A stretch of DNA of 64,000 nt from Elgaria multicarinata webbii (Eukaryota; Chordata; Lepidosauria; Squamata; Anguidae). Below the pieces are notes generated by a model. The model was given only the letters and a program-made list of their open reading frames with translations, did not search any database and had not been told where the DNA came from. The DNA is taken from positions 22,050,740 through 22,114,739 of the forward strand of contig NC_086175.1 of assembly GCF_023053635.1 (NCBI RefSeq), in the 5' to 3' direction. This document shows, one piece after another, positions 47,501 through 60,169 of the stretch. A program made the position numbers and the translations under genes. Each line of letters opens with the position of its first letter. Positions within the stretch are counted from its first letter, which is position 1.

Positions 47501-50500
47501 TTATTGACAAATATGGGCAAAAATAACATTTACATTTTTATTTGCAATTAGTATGTCAGTCAGTACCAACGAAAGATCATGATTTTAAGGTTCCTATTAT
47601 AAGGAATTATCTAAATGTAAAGACAGGACCTACACTAAAGAGCACATACATGCTGAAAAACAGGAGGTGTGATGATTGTATTTGTTTAAAACTGTAAAGG
47701 TTATATAACAATACAAAGCCCAGAGGAATAGGGGAAGTGATGAACAGAGAATTAGCAAGCTGAGGGCATTTTAGTACTAGCAAATCAAAGTTTAGAAGCA
47801 CCATAATCAACTTTAGACTAGCATCTATATCTATATATAGTAGGACACTATGGCTGTATCCCATCTTCCTTCTAAGGAGCTCAGAATGGTATATATACAT
47901 ACTGTTGGATCCAGACTTAGTCATACTTAGAGCAGACCCATTGAAATCAATGGGACTAACTTAAGTCCCATTGATTTCAATGGCTTTGCTCTAAGTTGAG
48001 TTGCCTTGAATTCAGTTTTTAGGAAGGCAGAATAGAAAGTCAAAAATAAATACATATGGTTCCCATACAGTCTAGCATCAAAACAGATGCAGACTTGCTT
48101 AGCCTTAGAGGCAGATTACACATACTTTTCATATCCTTTGTCTGAATTACAATGGCAAAAGTTAACGCAATGACATTGAGTGTCTCACCTGAGATGTAAT
48201 AAGTCTGAAGACTCGCAGTGTCTCTGCTTCACAGTTTCTTTGTTGAGCTACACTTGCGGAGATCTGGCCTGCTATTTTGATGCTTTCGCCATCTTTCCAT
48301 CCTAGTAGTTTCACTTGCCTAACTCTGAGAGTATTTTCTGGTCCCTTCAATTCAATTTTGATGATGTGATTATCTCCACCAGGAAGTTCACTTGTTACCC
48401 AGCCAATATGCCTTGAATCCAAGTCAACCTAGAGCACAGGAATATGAAGACAGATTTGTAGGGGGGAAACGCAGGACCCAGTGATTTGCACGTGTACATA
48501 ACTGGTACAAAAGTCAAGATTTAATAGTCTGGTTCACACATTCAGTCACTGACAGTAGCATCAAGTAAAGGCTTGCATGTGTAAATGGGCCATCATGGTA
48601 GATGCAATATTCATAGCAACCAATGCCAACTCAAGCATTTGGTCAAAAGCAATTAAGTGATAAATATGCATTATGTAAATCAGCTCTAAAACAAATCAAG
48701 GGTGTCCTCTTCTCTCTTTACATAGAGTTTAAGACAACAACAACCCTTTCTTAAAGGCACAGATGACGGACTGAATGCTAAACATGAAGGAGAAGGAGAT
48801 ATTCAACACTTTTCCAAATGTATTGCTTCCTTCTCTGCCACAACAGAGAAGTGCTCCAAAGATGCCTTACAGAGACTGATTTGTACAAATGGCATCTTAA
48901 ATCCATAGCATTATTTTATGCATTGATGCACTCTATTCGTCATAATTAAGCTAGTTATTTACCTGTTTTATTCTGCAAAGATCTTCTACTGCTTTGCCTG
49001 TTAAAAAGGTCATTGAAGTAACTTTGTTCTATAGATGAAACAAAATGAAACAAAAAAAGATCCTTTTAAGTTTTAAAGCTGCTTATTGTACCAACAGCAG
49101 AGTTTAAAGTAAAGGACAGGAATAAAAGTTATTTTACCATTGAGAACTAGAGGCAGTGAGGAGCAGCAAAAATACCTTCCAAAACCAAAGAGCAGTATTA
49201 TCTAAAGGATTTTAGATAGAGTTCAGGATTTTCATTGCATGTGGCTTAATCCATTTCCCTGAGACAACTGAAGAGTTCTACATGTTATCTATTTCCTCCT
49301 TGTGATTTGGCCTATATGTGAGTGATATATAGAGGATTCTCTCTTTGGTCAATAGCTTCACCTTCCCTGCATTTCCATAGATATAATTTTATAACTAAAT
49401 CCATTCTCTACAGCAGTGTGAATTTAACACAAGAGGAACATGTGTGCTCTGCTATTCCTTGCTTCTGCAAAATTTATTTGGGAAAACATCAGAGAATGAG
49501 ATTAAACTCTTACCCCAAGATCACGTGAGTTGTCAACGTGGACAGACACATAGCGAGCATTAATTCCTTTGACACAATTAATTGTAATGTTTTTAGTCTT
49601 GTTTTTATCTTCATCTCCCGATTCCCAAAAGGTTTCTGTGGATCCATCTGTCAAACTACCGATCATGGCTGGTCGGCTTGATGTTTTAATATCAACAACA
49701 CTGGTTAAGTCTTTTAGACAAATTACTATACATGATTCCTGTCAAAACAGTGAAGTTTCATAGTCAAAAAAACAAGTAAACAAGTATCAGTCACTACTGT
49801 AGTACAAACCATTCAATAAAACCCTAACAGTAAAATTATAGACTTGTACACCATGGCAGGACAAGAAATTGATGTCAGCATCATAAAGTATGTTTTTCTC
49901 ATTCCCAATTCTCTCTTTTATTCATTTAAATAAAGGGCAGGAATGAATTAGAAAAGCTATTTTGAGTTTGGAACAAGTTTTCCGTTTTCTCAAACAAGTA
50001 AAATAAAAAATAATTCAGCCTTTCTACGAACACAAGTATTTACTGGACAGCACATCCAAATTTAGGTAAATCTACTTGAAGCCATTAATCATTGTATCAT
50101 AATCTGAATGTCCTTCCAATAAATCTCTACATATGGGAAATTTGTGGAAACAAAATGTTTCAGGAAACTACACTCCAAATGATTGTACATATTTCTATTT
50201 AGCAATGTATGCTCTTCTACAGCTTTCATGACAATCTGGACAAGAGACTTACCTGACTCATAGTTTCAAAGCCAGACTGGATGCTGATACTAAAGCTCTC
50301 CTCACTATCTCCATCATCAGATTTGGACAGAATGTTGTTAATGTGGTGAAAGACATTGCTCTGGTGCAAAAATTGGTGGTCAGATTGCTTGAATTTGAGG
50401 CTCCAGCATCTGGAAAATAAGATAAAGACAATGTTCCTTCAGTTTAAATCAGTCCAAGCAAGCACCACCAGAGCATACATCATTTTAGTCTCTGAAAGAG

Positions 50501-53500
50501 CAGAGATGGCTCCACTATGCAGTAACTGCATTGCATTATCTGTTGAGTTAGCATCTCTCTCCATGTGATGAGAAACCTGTTTTTCAACTAATAACTTAAG
50601 TATGTGCAGGGATTTGAATATCTCACACATCTGAGATTCAACACATACAGTAAGAAAGACAGGAAAAGATCTGAGATCTAGAGACTAACAATAATTGGAG
50701 GATACTAGATGTAAGTTTCTTGAATGACTGCCTCTGAAAGTAATATATGCAGGTGTTAGTGAGTGAAAAGAATAGAGCTGAGCTTGAAACAGGGGCTGTT
50801 TCTTATGAAAAACTTCAGCCTCTGTAAAACACAACACGCACGCACACCCATTGTGATCTCTCAGAGTGGAGGTGGGATGTCAGGCTGTAAGATGGGACGA
50901 AAATGTTTATATATCCAAAGTGAAGGCAGAAGGCAATGTCATCATTAGGATTTGCCTTCACGGTGTCATCACAGAGCCATATCTGAAGGACTACTCAGAG
51001 TGAGGGCAATGCTTCCTGACCGTGTCCCAATTTGGCTTCATGATAGTGTGACTGCAAAATAAAGAACTGCAAACTCATGGTGAAGGGCACACAAAGACAG
51101 GTAAGCAAGGATGAGGGTGGAGGCAAAATATCCTCCCACCTGCCCCCATCTCTCTCAGCCTTTCCATAGGTAAAAATTTGGCTGAGGCCTAGATCTAGAG
51201 ATAAGCCTCCTAAGGTCCTGGCAAATATAAGCAGCCACTTGCATGGAGGGAAAGAAATGAACAACATCACCTCAATAGAGTTTTAAATACAGGAATTCTG
51301 ATCAATTCATGTTTTCTGTCCTTTTGACATAGGACTGAGCACACTAGCCTTGACTTTATTCAAGAAGGAATGAGACGCTACCACTTCCCTTTGCTTCTAA
51401 TGCAAGGACAAACTGTGTGAATAAAAATGTGTACAGTATATAATTAGTGTAATGTATTTTAAAGGTTTTTAATTTCTGTGAACCGTCCAGAGTTTTGGCT
51501 ATAGGGCGGTATAGAAATATAATAAATGAAATGAATAAAGCATGTATAATAAACCCCAACAATTATCAATGTGGATATCGCCTAACCATCTAGACACCAC
51601 ATGCTGAAATATGTCCAGCCACATGCATAGCTGGTACCTAAATATTTTATGCAGAGTATCTGTGATGTGTTTCTACTTCTGCTCAAAATATCAACAGCTT
51701 AATATTAAACTTCTCACTGGCCAAATGTGTTCACAGACTTTCTGTATCTAGTACCTACCTGAGAGCCATCTGTTGTAATGAACTTCCACTTGGGAGAGAC
51801 ATCATGAGGTCAGAGATTGTCTGTAGCAGTCGGTGGAAAGTGTGAGGTAAAGGATGAGCTGCTTCACCGGCAATTACTATATCTGACAACGGATGCTCAC
51901 AGACTCTCGTATCTTTTTCCTGAAAATTCAAACAACATTTATTTATGTATTATTTAATGCATTTTAGCCGCCTTTCAAGTCTCCAATCTTCCCAAGACAA
52001 CTTACAACGTAGGTCTTATCAAACCATAAATCAACTTTAAACAAGTGTAAGAATGAATCAATTAAAACAAGCAAAATGCAAAACTTAAATTGCTAACAAA
52101 TATTTCACATATAATAAAAATCTTTCAGTTAAAAGCCAAAGAAAACAAGTAAGTTTTTAATATGCTCTTAAAAATACCAGACGGACACACACACACCGCC
52201 ACACACACAAACTATGAACTTGGCCCTTCACAGGGAGAACGCAACCCTGTCTAACACAAGTTGAATATCTCTAGATCAGCAGGTTTCCTTGCCCACAATA
52301 CTTCCTTCTTATTGGACCTTTTTAATAAGGGCACGCTCAATCTAGTTCTCTAACTAATACTGTCCCGACACAGGCCTCATACACCAGGCCTCCTCATACA
52401 CAAACCCTTCTCAAGCCAAGCGCCACCACTTGAACAACCTGAGGGTAGGGTAAAACACAACCTTTCCCTCATATGAGAGGGTAAAGGCTAGAATCTGAAA
52501 AGGTTTTACTGTGTATGTAATAAGCTGAAGGTTTATATATAAGGTGTTTACGATAGAAACTGTAGAGCAGGTGATAAAGCCAAGCAGACACATGGTTTGA
52601 GGTAACAAAACAAAATAAAATGTTTATTTTTGGTTAACAAAAATAGTTACTTCAAATTCAAGTTAACCTGCTTAAACTACTAGTTTTAATTAAAACAGTA
52701 ATCTTAAATCTCTTAAAATCTTATCTCCTTTCACTCCGCACACACCACTGACAATCCTAACTGACACTCCCCACTCCCAACCCACTAACCCCCACTCTAA
52801 ACTCCCCCCATTTATACTCCTCCCCCCGCTTTCACAGCATCATCAGCCACACCCACTCAATCCAACATTCTGCACTCACTAGACATACAAAGCCAGACAT
52901 ACCCCATAACTGTGGGGTAATGCCACATATACATTTACTATTTGCATGCATACATTCAGGATCCTAAGTTCTACTACCTATAAAAAAAGTTTGGGATTAT
53001 ATTTGTAATACCTCAACATAATAAATTGTGGTAGGGTTAATTACATAACCCACAAATATTCAAACTTAATTCAAGATCACCAAAACCACCTTACTTACAA
53101 ATGATGTACCCAGTCTGTTAAACAGAAAACTACTACAATTTTAGTATTATTTTTCCATTTGTCTTCACGGAGATACAAGCTGAAAATATCCCGCCTTAGC
53201 AGATGTTGTAAAGATTACTGAGATAATATTAGGAGATGGGAATGTTTAAGAAAAAGGTGATAAAAAATCCACAGTAAGAATCCAAGGACTAAGCCATTCT
53301 TAACAAAGACCTACAATGTTCTTGAAAAAGGCACTAGATATTGGAAAATTTAAGGTAGCCTGAATACAGCGATTTCTAGCAAGGCAAAGGAATTCCTGCA
53401 ACTTTTATCATGATTTAAATATATCAGAATTCAAATCTTTCTAAATATGAAAAACAAACCCCATGTTTGTAACTACTTTAATCAATGTACGAATAATGCT

Positions 53501-56500
53501 AATTTAAGCTATTCCAAGATTAATACCAGTTTGTTCCTTTGATGTTTTTAAAAAAGTAATTGAAGTTACAGCATCCTGGGCGAAGCTAAGATGTGTACAT
53601 GAATAATATGGCATGTGTTTTTAAATGCCTAGATATTTAGAAGTAATTCTGAATGGATTATAGCTATATATTTGGCTCCACAAAACACAAAATTATTAAA
53701 AACTTGCAAATGTTTCATCTTACTTGCTCGGTGTTTTCTTTGTTTGCTTTGTTCTCTTCATCCTCTTCTTCCTCCGGCTCTACTGGGGCGGGAGTGAGAG
53801 AAGCCACAAAATGCCAGAGAATATCATGAAGAGATGTCGTTTGGATGACATTACAGAGAAGCCAGTTGAAAGCCTAGAAATGAAAAGTTGAACAGTTTAA
53901 ATATAGAGGAAAACTGAAGATACAACATTTCAGAAGACTTAATGGTGTATTCTGTAGGAAATACATGCCAATTGTGAAATTCATTATAGCAAGAGAACAA
54001 GTGCCCGGAATATTTGTAGGCTGCTATATTTAATAGACATTTGGGGTTAACTGGCTGAATTTGGAAATAATAAAAGCAAAATGTTAATTAATGGTGGTGA
54101 TGACTAGCATGGAATTGGGCAGGCTGCCTAAGGTGGTGAAAGCAGGCACTGTCACGCGGTTTCCACTGGCTGTTAGTCAAGTTTAGAAAAAGTCATATGC
54201 AATTAAGGCAGAGGAGATAGAAAGAGATGGCATCTAGATATCCTAACCTAGCAGCTATTCCTATGCATCTTTGCTCACGGGTACATCCCATTGTGTTCTA
54301 GGTAAGTATGCATACACCTAGGTAAGTATTCATAGGATTGCAATCTAATGGAGTTACTCTTAAGAACGTAGCACGGAGTAGCAGAAATAATACAGGAAGC
54401 TGCTCATCCTGTATGGTTGTGCCACATAAGTGCAAACTAGATATGGACAGACAACACTTTAAAGATGGTCAGACCCCATGCATTAATGAGAGGTTATACT
54501 GTTCCCTAGTCCTATGACTAAATTAAACATATTGTATAGATTATAGCAATTGCACTATGCACAACTGAAATCTCTGTGTGGGCCACTTTTACACATCAAA
54601 AGGCTTTCACGGCTATATTTACTGTGTGCTTCTCTGCCTGCATGGTTTTCGCTCTCCCAGAAATACACATGAGTGAAGGTGTTCCAGATGCTGCACCAGT
54701 CTGAAATGTCTGCCACCAACTCCTCTGTGCACGTTTAAGCCCACCTAAATGGAGCTGGCCCCTCAAAGGGATTTGTGGCAGAAAGAGCCTGTATGTAAGC
54801 AAGGGCCCGAGGACTTCTGAATCCAGGGAAGAGGAGCAGTAACCATACAGGCATTATCCCATCCCCACTTCTACTCTGAATGGGCTTGAGTGGATCACAG
54901 ATGGGGGAAAGAGCCACAAACAACAAACCTTTGGACTTCAGATGATGCAAAAAGAGAGAAGGGGCCTGCAATTTGCACATGAGCCCTATATTCTGCAGGC
55001 CTGGGGGTAGGAGATTAACGTGACCACATGCCTTTTTATGAGGACTGAATATATCAAATGTAAAAGGAGTTGCTTTACAGTGTCAGACAGTTGTGCTACC
55101 TAGCCCTGTACTGTCTTCTTCTGACCAGCAGCATTTTTTCAAGGCATTTCATATAAAGATGTGTGTAAGAGCTCCGACATACATACATACATATACATAC
55201 ACTAGAGAAGCCATCTTGAGGGGAATTAAGAACAGTGAAATGGCATGGGGTTATGTGCTTGTCTCTTTCCCCATTGCCTATTTATCTACTCAAATTGCCC
55301 CACCCCCACCTCCAATAGCTTTTCCCCTAATGGGGGTTCTAGTCAATCGCTTACTTTGCTCACATGCAACTGGAAACCCATGGAACAGGAAAGCTGCTCG
55401 GGTAGAGCAATACAGATCATTAAGCTCCTCTTTCTTTGCTCTAAATTTGCTTCTCATTTAAAAACATTGCCAGGGCTTACCATGATTGTGTGATGTGTAG
55501 TTAGAATCCCTGAGGCAGGGAACTTTTCCAGTCTTGCTGCTTGGGATCCATTTAACTGAAGATTCTAAAGATTAAGCCTGCAACCTTCTACATTCAAAGC
55601 ATGTTCTTTGTCACTAAATTATGGATCCTCTCTATGTCCCTAATTAGTATAATTGTAAGTAACAATCTACTGTACCAGCACAGGGAAGTTAAGATAGATT
55701 GCTAGGATTACACCTATATATTCAGTTGCACAAATGTGACACATTATACAGAATATATGCAGCCAAGCTAGATAAAACGGTGGTTGCTGTCCTCTGTCTA
55801 TTCACTGCTATTGCAGAGAAGGGGAAATAGGTCAGACACTGAAAGCAGACGTGGGGCCTGCAGGCGTTATGTGCTGCCTGTTGAGGATTGAGATGCATGC
55901 TTGTATTTGTATTGCAACTTCCCAGATGTCTCAGTTTCGGAAAATGAAGAGCAATATAGTTTGTGTGCTTAACCAGAAGTACTACTATAAGGAAAATAAA
56001 TTGCTGGTGTGACACATATTAGGAAGATAATTAATGCACTAAATACCTCCATAGCAAATACCCGGCAAGCTGATTTTCTCAAAGCCTGTTTCATTGCTAT
56101 TTCAAGTCCCTCCAAGTCATGATGTTGGATGACAAATGCCAGAACAGGCCACTGGAAATTTCTCTCTCCTTTGGAAAGAGAGCTGTGGGCGGAGATTAAC
56201 CGAGAAAGTTCAGGAGATGGATGTCTCAGAAGAGAGGAACCCACTTCTATTTAAAAGCATAAAAATATATACATTAGATGGTTAAATTCTGTTGGTGCAG
56301 CTATGCAAATAAGAAGGTTAGTATATTAGTATTTAAAGTTTAAACTATACAAGTGATCTCTTCTAAAATCTCATACTACACATTACTTGATGGGGATAAC
56401 GATCAGGCACCTCATTAAGCAAACAACTTGAATGTAGGGCTAATTCTAAAACATTTTGGTGGTTCATTTACAATTCTGGTCAACTGAAATCACACATTCA

Positions 56501-56941
56501 CATGCTATTAGCATTAATGCATTTATAACATATTCCTAAATGTAGATTATGACCAGGATCCAAAGAACTGTGCAACTATTTCTGTGCACCAAGGGAACTC
56601 AAGCCACAGGTCAAATTGTTTATGAAAGACAGAAGGGAGCTTCAAACCAATTATTATTAATTATTCCCCTTATCAGATAGATAGACAGATAGATAGATAG
56701 ATGCATGTGTGTGCGTGTGTGTGCGTGTATGTTTATGAGAGGACATGGGGAATATGTGCCTGGTGTTCAAAGCAAATAAAGTTTTAAGCTCTATCTAGTA
56801 TGTATAAACCTTTGAGCTTATCTAAATGGCGCTTTGAAACCAGTCTTAATCTACAATCTCTGTGGCCTACTGATCATCAAGCAGTTCCCATCACTTCCTC
56901 CCTTTTTACTTGCCAATGGGTAGCGGGATGGTGGTGGCATA

Positions 56942-56987
<46 letters not shown>

Positions 56988-59900
56988 GCCTTTTTAAACC
57001 TTTGCTTTTCGTCCTGGCATGAACAGGAAGACAACAGCTTCTTTCTCCCCTGATCAGCTTCTTCTCGGCTTCCTCCTTCCTTGATCAGGTGATCTAGGAA
57101 AAAACTAGCCATGCTCTCCTTGATGATCGCCGATCCCTTCACAGAATTATGTTATATCCTGCCGTTTTCCTGCTTAAGGAACTCAAGGCAGTGACAACAA
57201 TCCTCCTCCTCTCCATTTTATCCTCACAACAACAACCCTGTGAGGTAGGTTGGGCTGAGAGTCTGTGACTGGCCCAAAGTCAACCAATGAACTTCCATGG
57301 CTAAGTGGGGACAAGAACCTGGATCTCCCAACTCCCAGTCAAATCAAATCAAATTTTATTAAGGCAACCCAGCATGGGTTTTAGCCAGAACCCAACTCCC
57401 AGTCTAACACACTAGCCATGACACCACACAGATTCACCACACTGAACGGCATTCAGTGATCTCTCCTGTGCCTGCTCCTTAGCAGACTTTGAAGCGGCTT
57501 TGAAGAAATTTCTTTGTAAAGTAAATAAAAAAAGGCTTTTTAACATACACCTCTTTACTTCCTGACTGATAGTGACTGAAAGGGAAAGCTTGGGGGGAGG
57601 AACTCTCTTTCCCTGCATTTAGAAATGCCCCCAATTTTTCCTTTCCCTGCATTGTTCTGTGTTTGCTGTTGCTTACTTCGCTGAGGTACTTGTAAGTAGT
57701 GTGAGTGGGTGGGTGGGCTTGTACATGTGCTGAATTTTGCTTTCATCAGTAGGACTGTATTTTAGAACTAAGCATTGTTAACAACTTTTTGCCAGTAAGT
57801 AAATAAAGTCAGAGAGAAATCTCAGCCACCTTTCAGGAATGGAGTGTAATTGAGGGGGGTACATTTTCTGTGGAGCAGGTTACTGAGCTGCATCTACTGC
57901 CGCTAGGGAATGTCAAATCTAGGAAAGCAGGAGGTGGTGTCTGGTCTGAGAGTCCAACCTTGGCTGGAGCACTTCCAGGAACCATCACTAAAGAGGACCA
58001 CTGCCATAATCAAGAGGGAACTGAGAGGGAAGGTGAGAGACACGTCTTTGGTGTGTAGACTGAAAGTTGAGCACAGCCTTTCTGCCAAAATTCTTTTGCT
58101 TGGCTCTGAAGGGAACTGCACTGGCTGCCTATTCGCTACCGGGCCAGGTTTAAGGTTCTTGTACTTGTGTACAAAGTCCTAAACAACTTGGGACCAGGAT
58201 ACCTGAGAGTGCGCCTTCTCCCCTACCAACCTGCCCGGTCACTGAAGTCATCCGAGGGCCTGCTCCTGGTGGTTCCACATAGACCCATCCTTTGATTGGA
58301 GTCCACCAGGGGAAGAGCCTTCAGCATGGTAGCTCCCCTCCTATGGAATTCCCTGCTTCTGGAGGTCAGGCAGGCACCAACTTTGTATTCCTTTCGGCGC
58401 CTCCTGAGAACGTCATTATTCCAGGAAGCCTTTCCTTAATGACAGTTCACTGCACATTTTGCTTCTTTTAAAATCTATTTTAAAGTGTTTTATTCTGTTT
58501 TTATTTTATTTTATCTTGTACACCACTCTGAAATTTTCAATGGGGAGCGGTATATAAATATTGTAAATAAATAAAATAAATAAAGAGTTCTGAATGCTGC
58601 TCTGTGCAGATGTAGAACTCATATGTGGGACTGCACAGAGAATATGAAGAAAAATGGCATATGCATCAACAAATACTTTTTTAAACAAAAAAAAGTTGAA
58701 GAAGTTTACATCCTTACCTGCATCTCCACTGTTAACTCTCCTTCTGGGAATGGCCTTGACCCGTGCAGGTAGAATGGAGTGTTGTTTGTCATATTCTGAG
58801 GCAACAACTGAATATGACCTTTGAAAAACTGTGCGCTTTGCAAGGTCCGTATCTGTGATGGGGCTAGTCTCTAAACTGGAAACAAGTCAGTGCGCTAATT
58901 AAAATCCTTATACGCATTTTAAAAACCCAGTGCAATGTATACATCCTGGAAGTGAATAGGGGGAAACCCATGAGTACAGTCAACCATGGTTTGCCCCAAG
59001 AGTTGTAAATGGTTTCCAAAATAGATTTCAAATCCTGCATTAGGAGTGAAACCTCATTAGTGTTAACCATGATTAACAATTGTGTAGATATTATAGTAAC
59101 CCCCGATTAAGGTGTGGTAGGATTGTGCAATGAACAGGAAAGTGCAGGCAGTCGGAGAGAAGGAACACTAATTCATGGATGGGAGTTGTTACATCTGCAT
59201 TGGTCTATGGAGTCCTTTAAATTATCTTACAAATTCAAAGATGTTTGGTATCAGGATTTCAATTTATCTAGAAAACAATCAACTTGTATATTTCAAATAA
59301 AATTACAGACCATGTGAACTTTTTTTTAGACTTGCTATGTCAAAAATTGCATTCTTACTTTTACTAAAATTGCATTGGATTGAAGTTAATATGAGCAAGA
59401 AATCAGAGGTTCTCCTTCAATCTCTCTATAAGGTGGTAAAGAGATTATTCTTCATACATGACTCTTCTTGGTATCAAGAAGTGCAGTAAGTTGATCTCAG
59501 GAAATTTTCAAAATGTTACCAGCTTATGAGAAGTCTCAAAAACTAATCACAAATCTGACTTAGAAACAACAACATAGTAGTTAACACATCAATACACATT
59601 AATATACACAATGGAGTACCTTGGTGGCATGGATTTCATGTTACTTTCTGGCTCCTCAAAGACATTAGGACTAGCATCAGGAGTAACAGATATATAAGGT
59701 GCAGGTACTGAAGTTGAGCGCAAATATCTCATCTCATCCTGAAAGAGATTGTCGTCTTGATAGCCAACAAAGTTTTCATGATGATGTCTGGGGGGGAAAA
59801 TAGATGACAGTGATTACTGAAATCAACCGTTTTTCAAAAATTAACCAGGCATCCAAATGGATAAACCAGACAAAAATTAAGGCATACAAGTATTATTCGT

Positions 59901-60138
59901 GAAGATAACATGCCTAAACACACCTGGAAATTTAGCTTATCAAAACCATACCACTACTCATGCTATATCTCTGAACTTTTAAGTTCTGGACCATCTTGAA
60001 TGTCCTCAAGATTTTAATTCTACATCCTCCTCTTTTCCCATGCTCTACAGTGCTGATAATATGTTGAGTAGGATGGCAGGCTGAGCAACAAGGATGGATA
60101 CAAGAGAGCTTCGGCTATTGGGCGGTATAAAAATGTAA

Positions 60139-60169
<31 letters not shown>

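Larger units (their letters stand above)
49739..51758 (-). other. MYCBP2: MYCBP2 introns around exon 50253-50409
   Basis: 49.74-50.25 kb shows nothing. In 50.41-51.76 kb there is a LINE tail at 51455-51530; 50.64-51.35 kb is unassigned and slightly GC-richer. Confidence 0.8.
51920..53723 (-). other. MYCBP2: MYCBP2 intron with LINE end and LTR-like stretch
   Basis: Holds a LINE-derived 3' region in minus orientation (about 51945-52150), CA-rich sequence (52185-52210) and a possible solo LTR. 52.95-53.72 kb is AT-rich and unassigned. Confidence 0.8.
53874..56046 (-). other. MYCBP2: MYCBP2 intron
   Basis: Holds a short MITE (54265-54345) and a SINE remnant (55505-55625). A CATA repeat lies at 55179-55202. 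54.56-55.0 kb is GC-richer and unassigned; otherwise nothing is recognised. Confidence 0.8.
56247..58717 (-). other. MYCBP2: MYCBP2 intron with microsatellites and L2
   Basis: Contains (ATAG)n at 56675-56702, a GT-rich run, (ATT)n at 56940-56987, a repeat at 57160-57345 and an L2 3' end at 58090-58590. Nothing is recognised in 57.35-58.05 kb. Confidence 0.8.
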
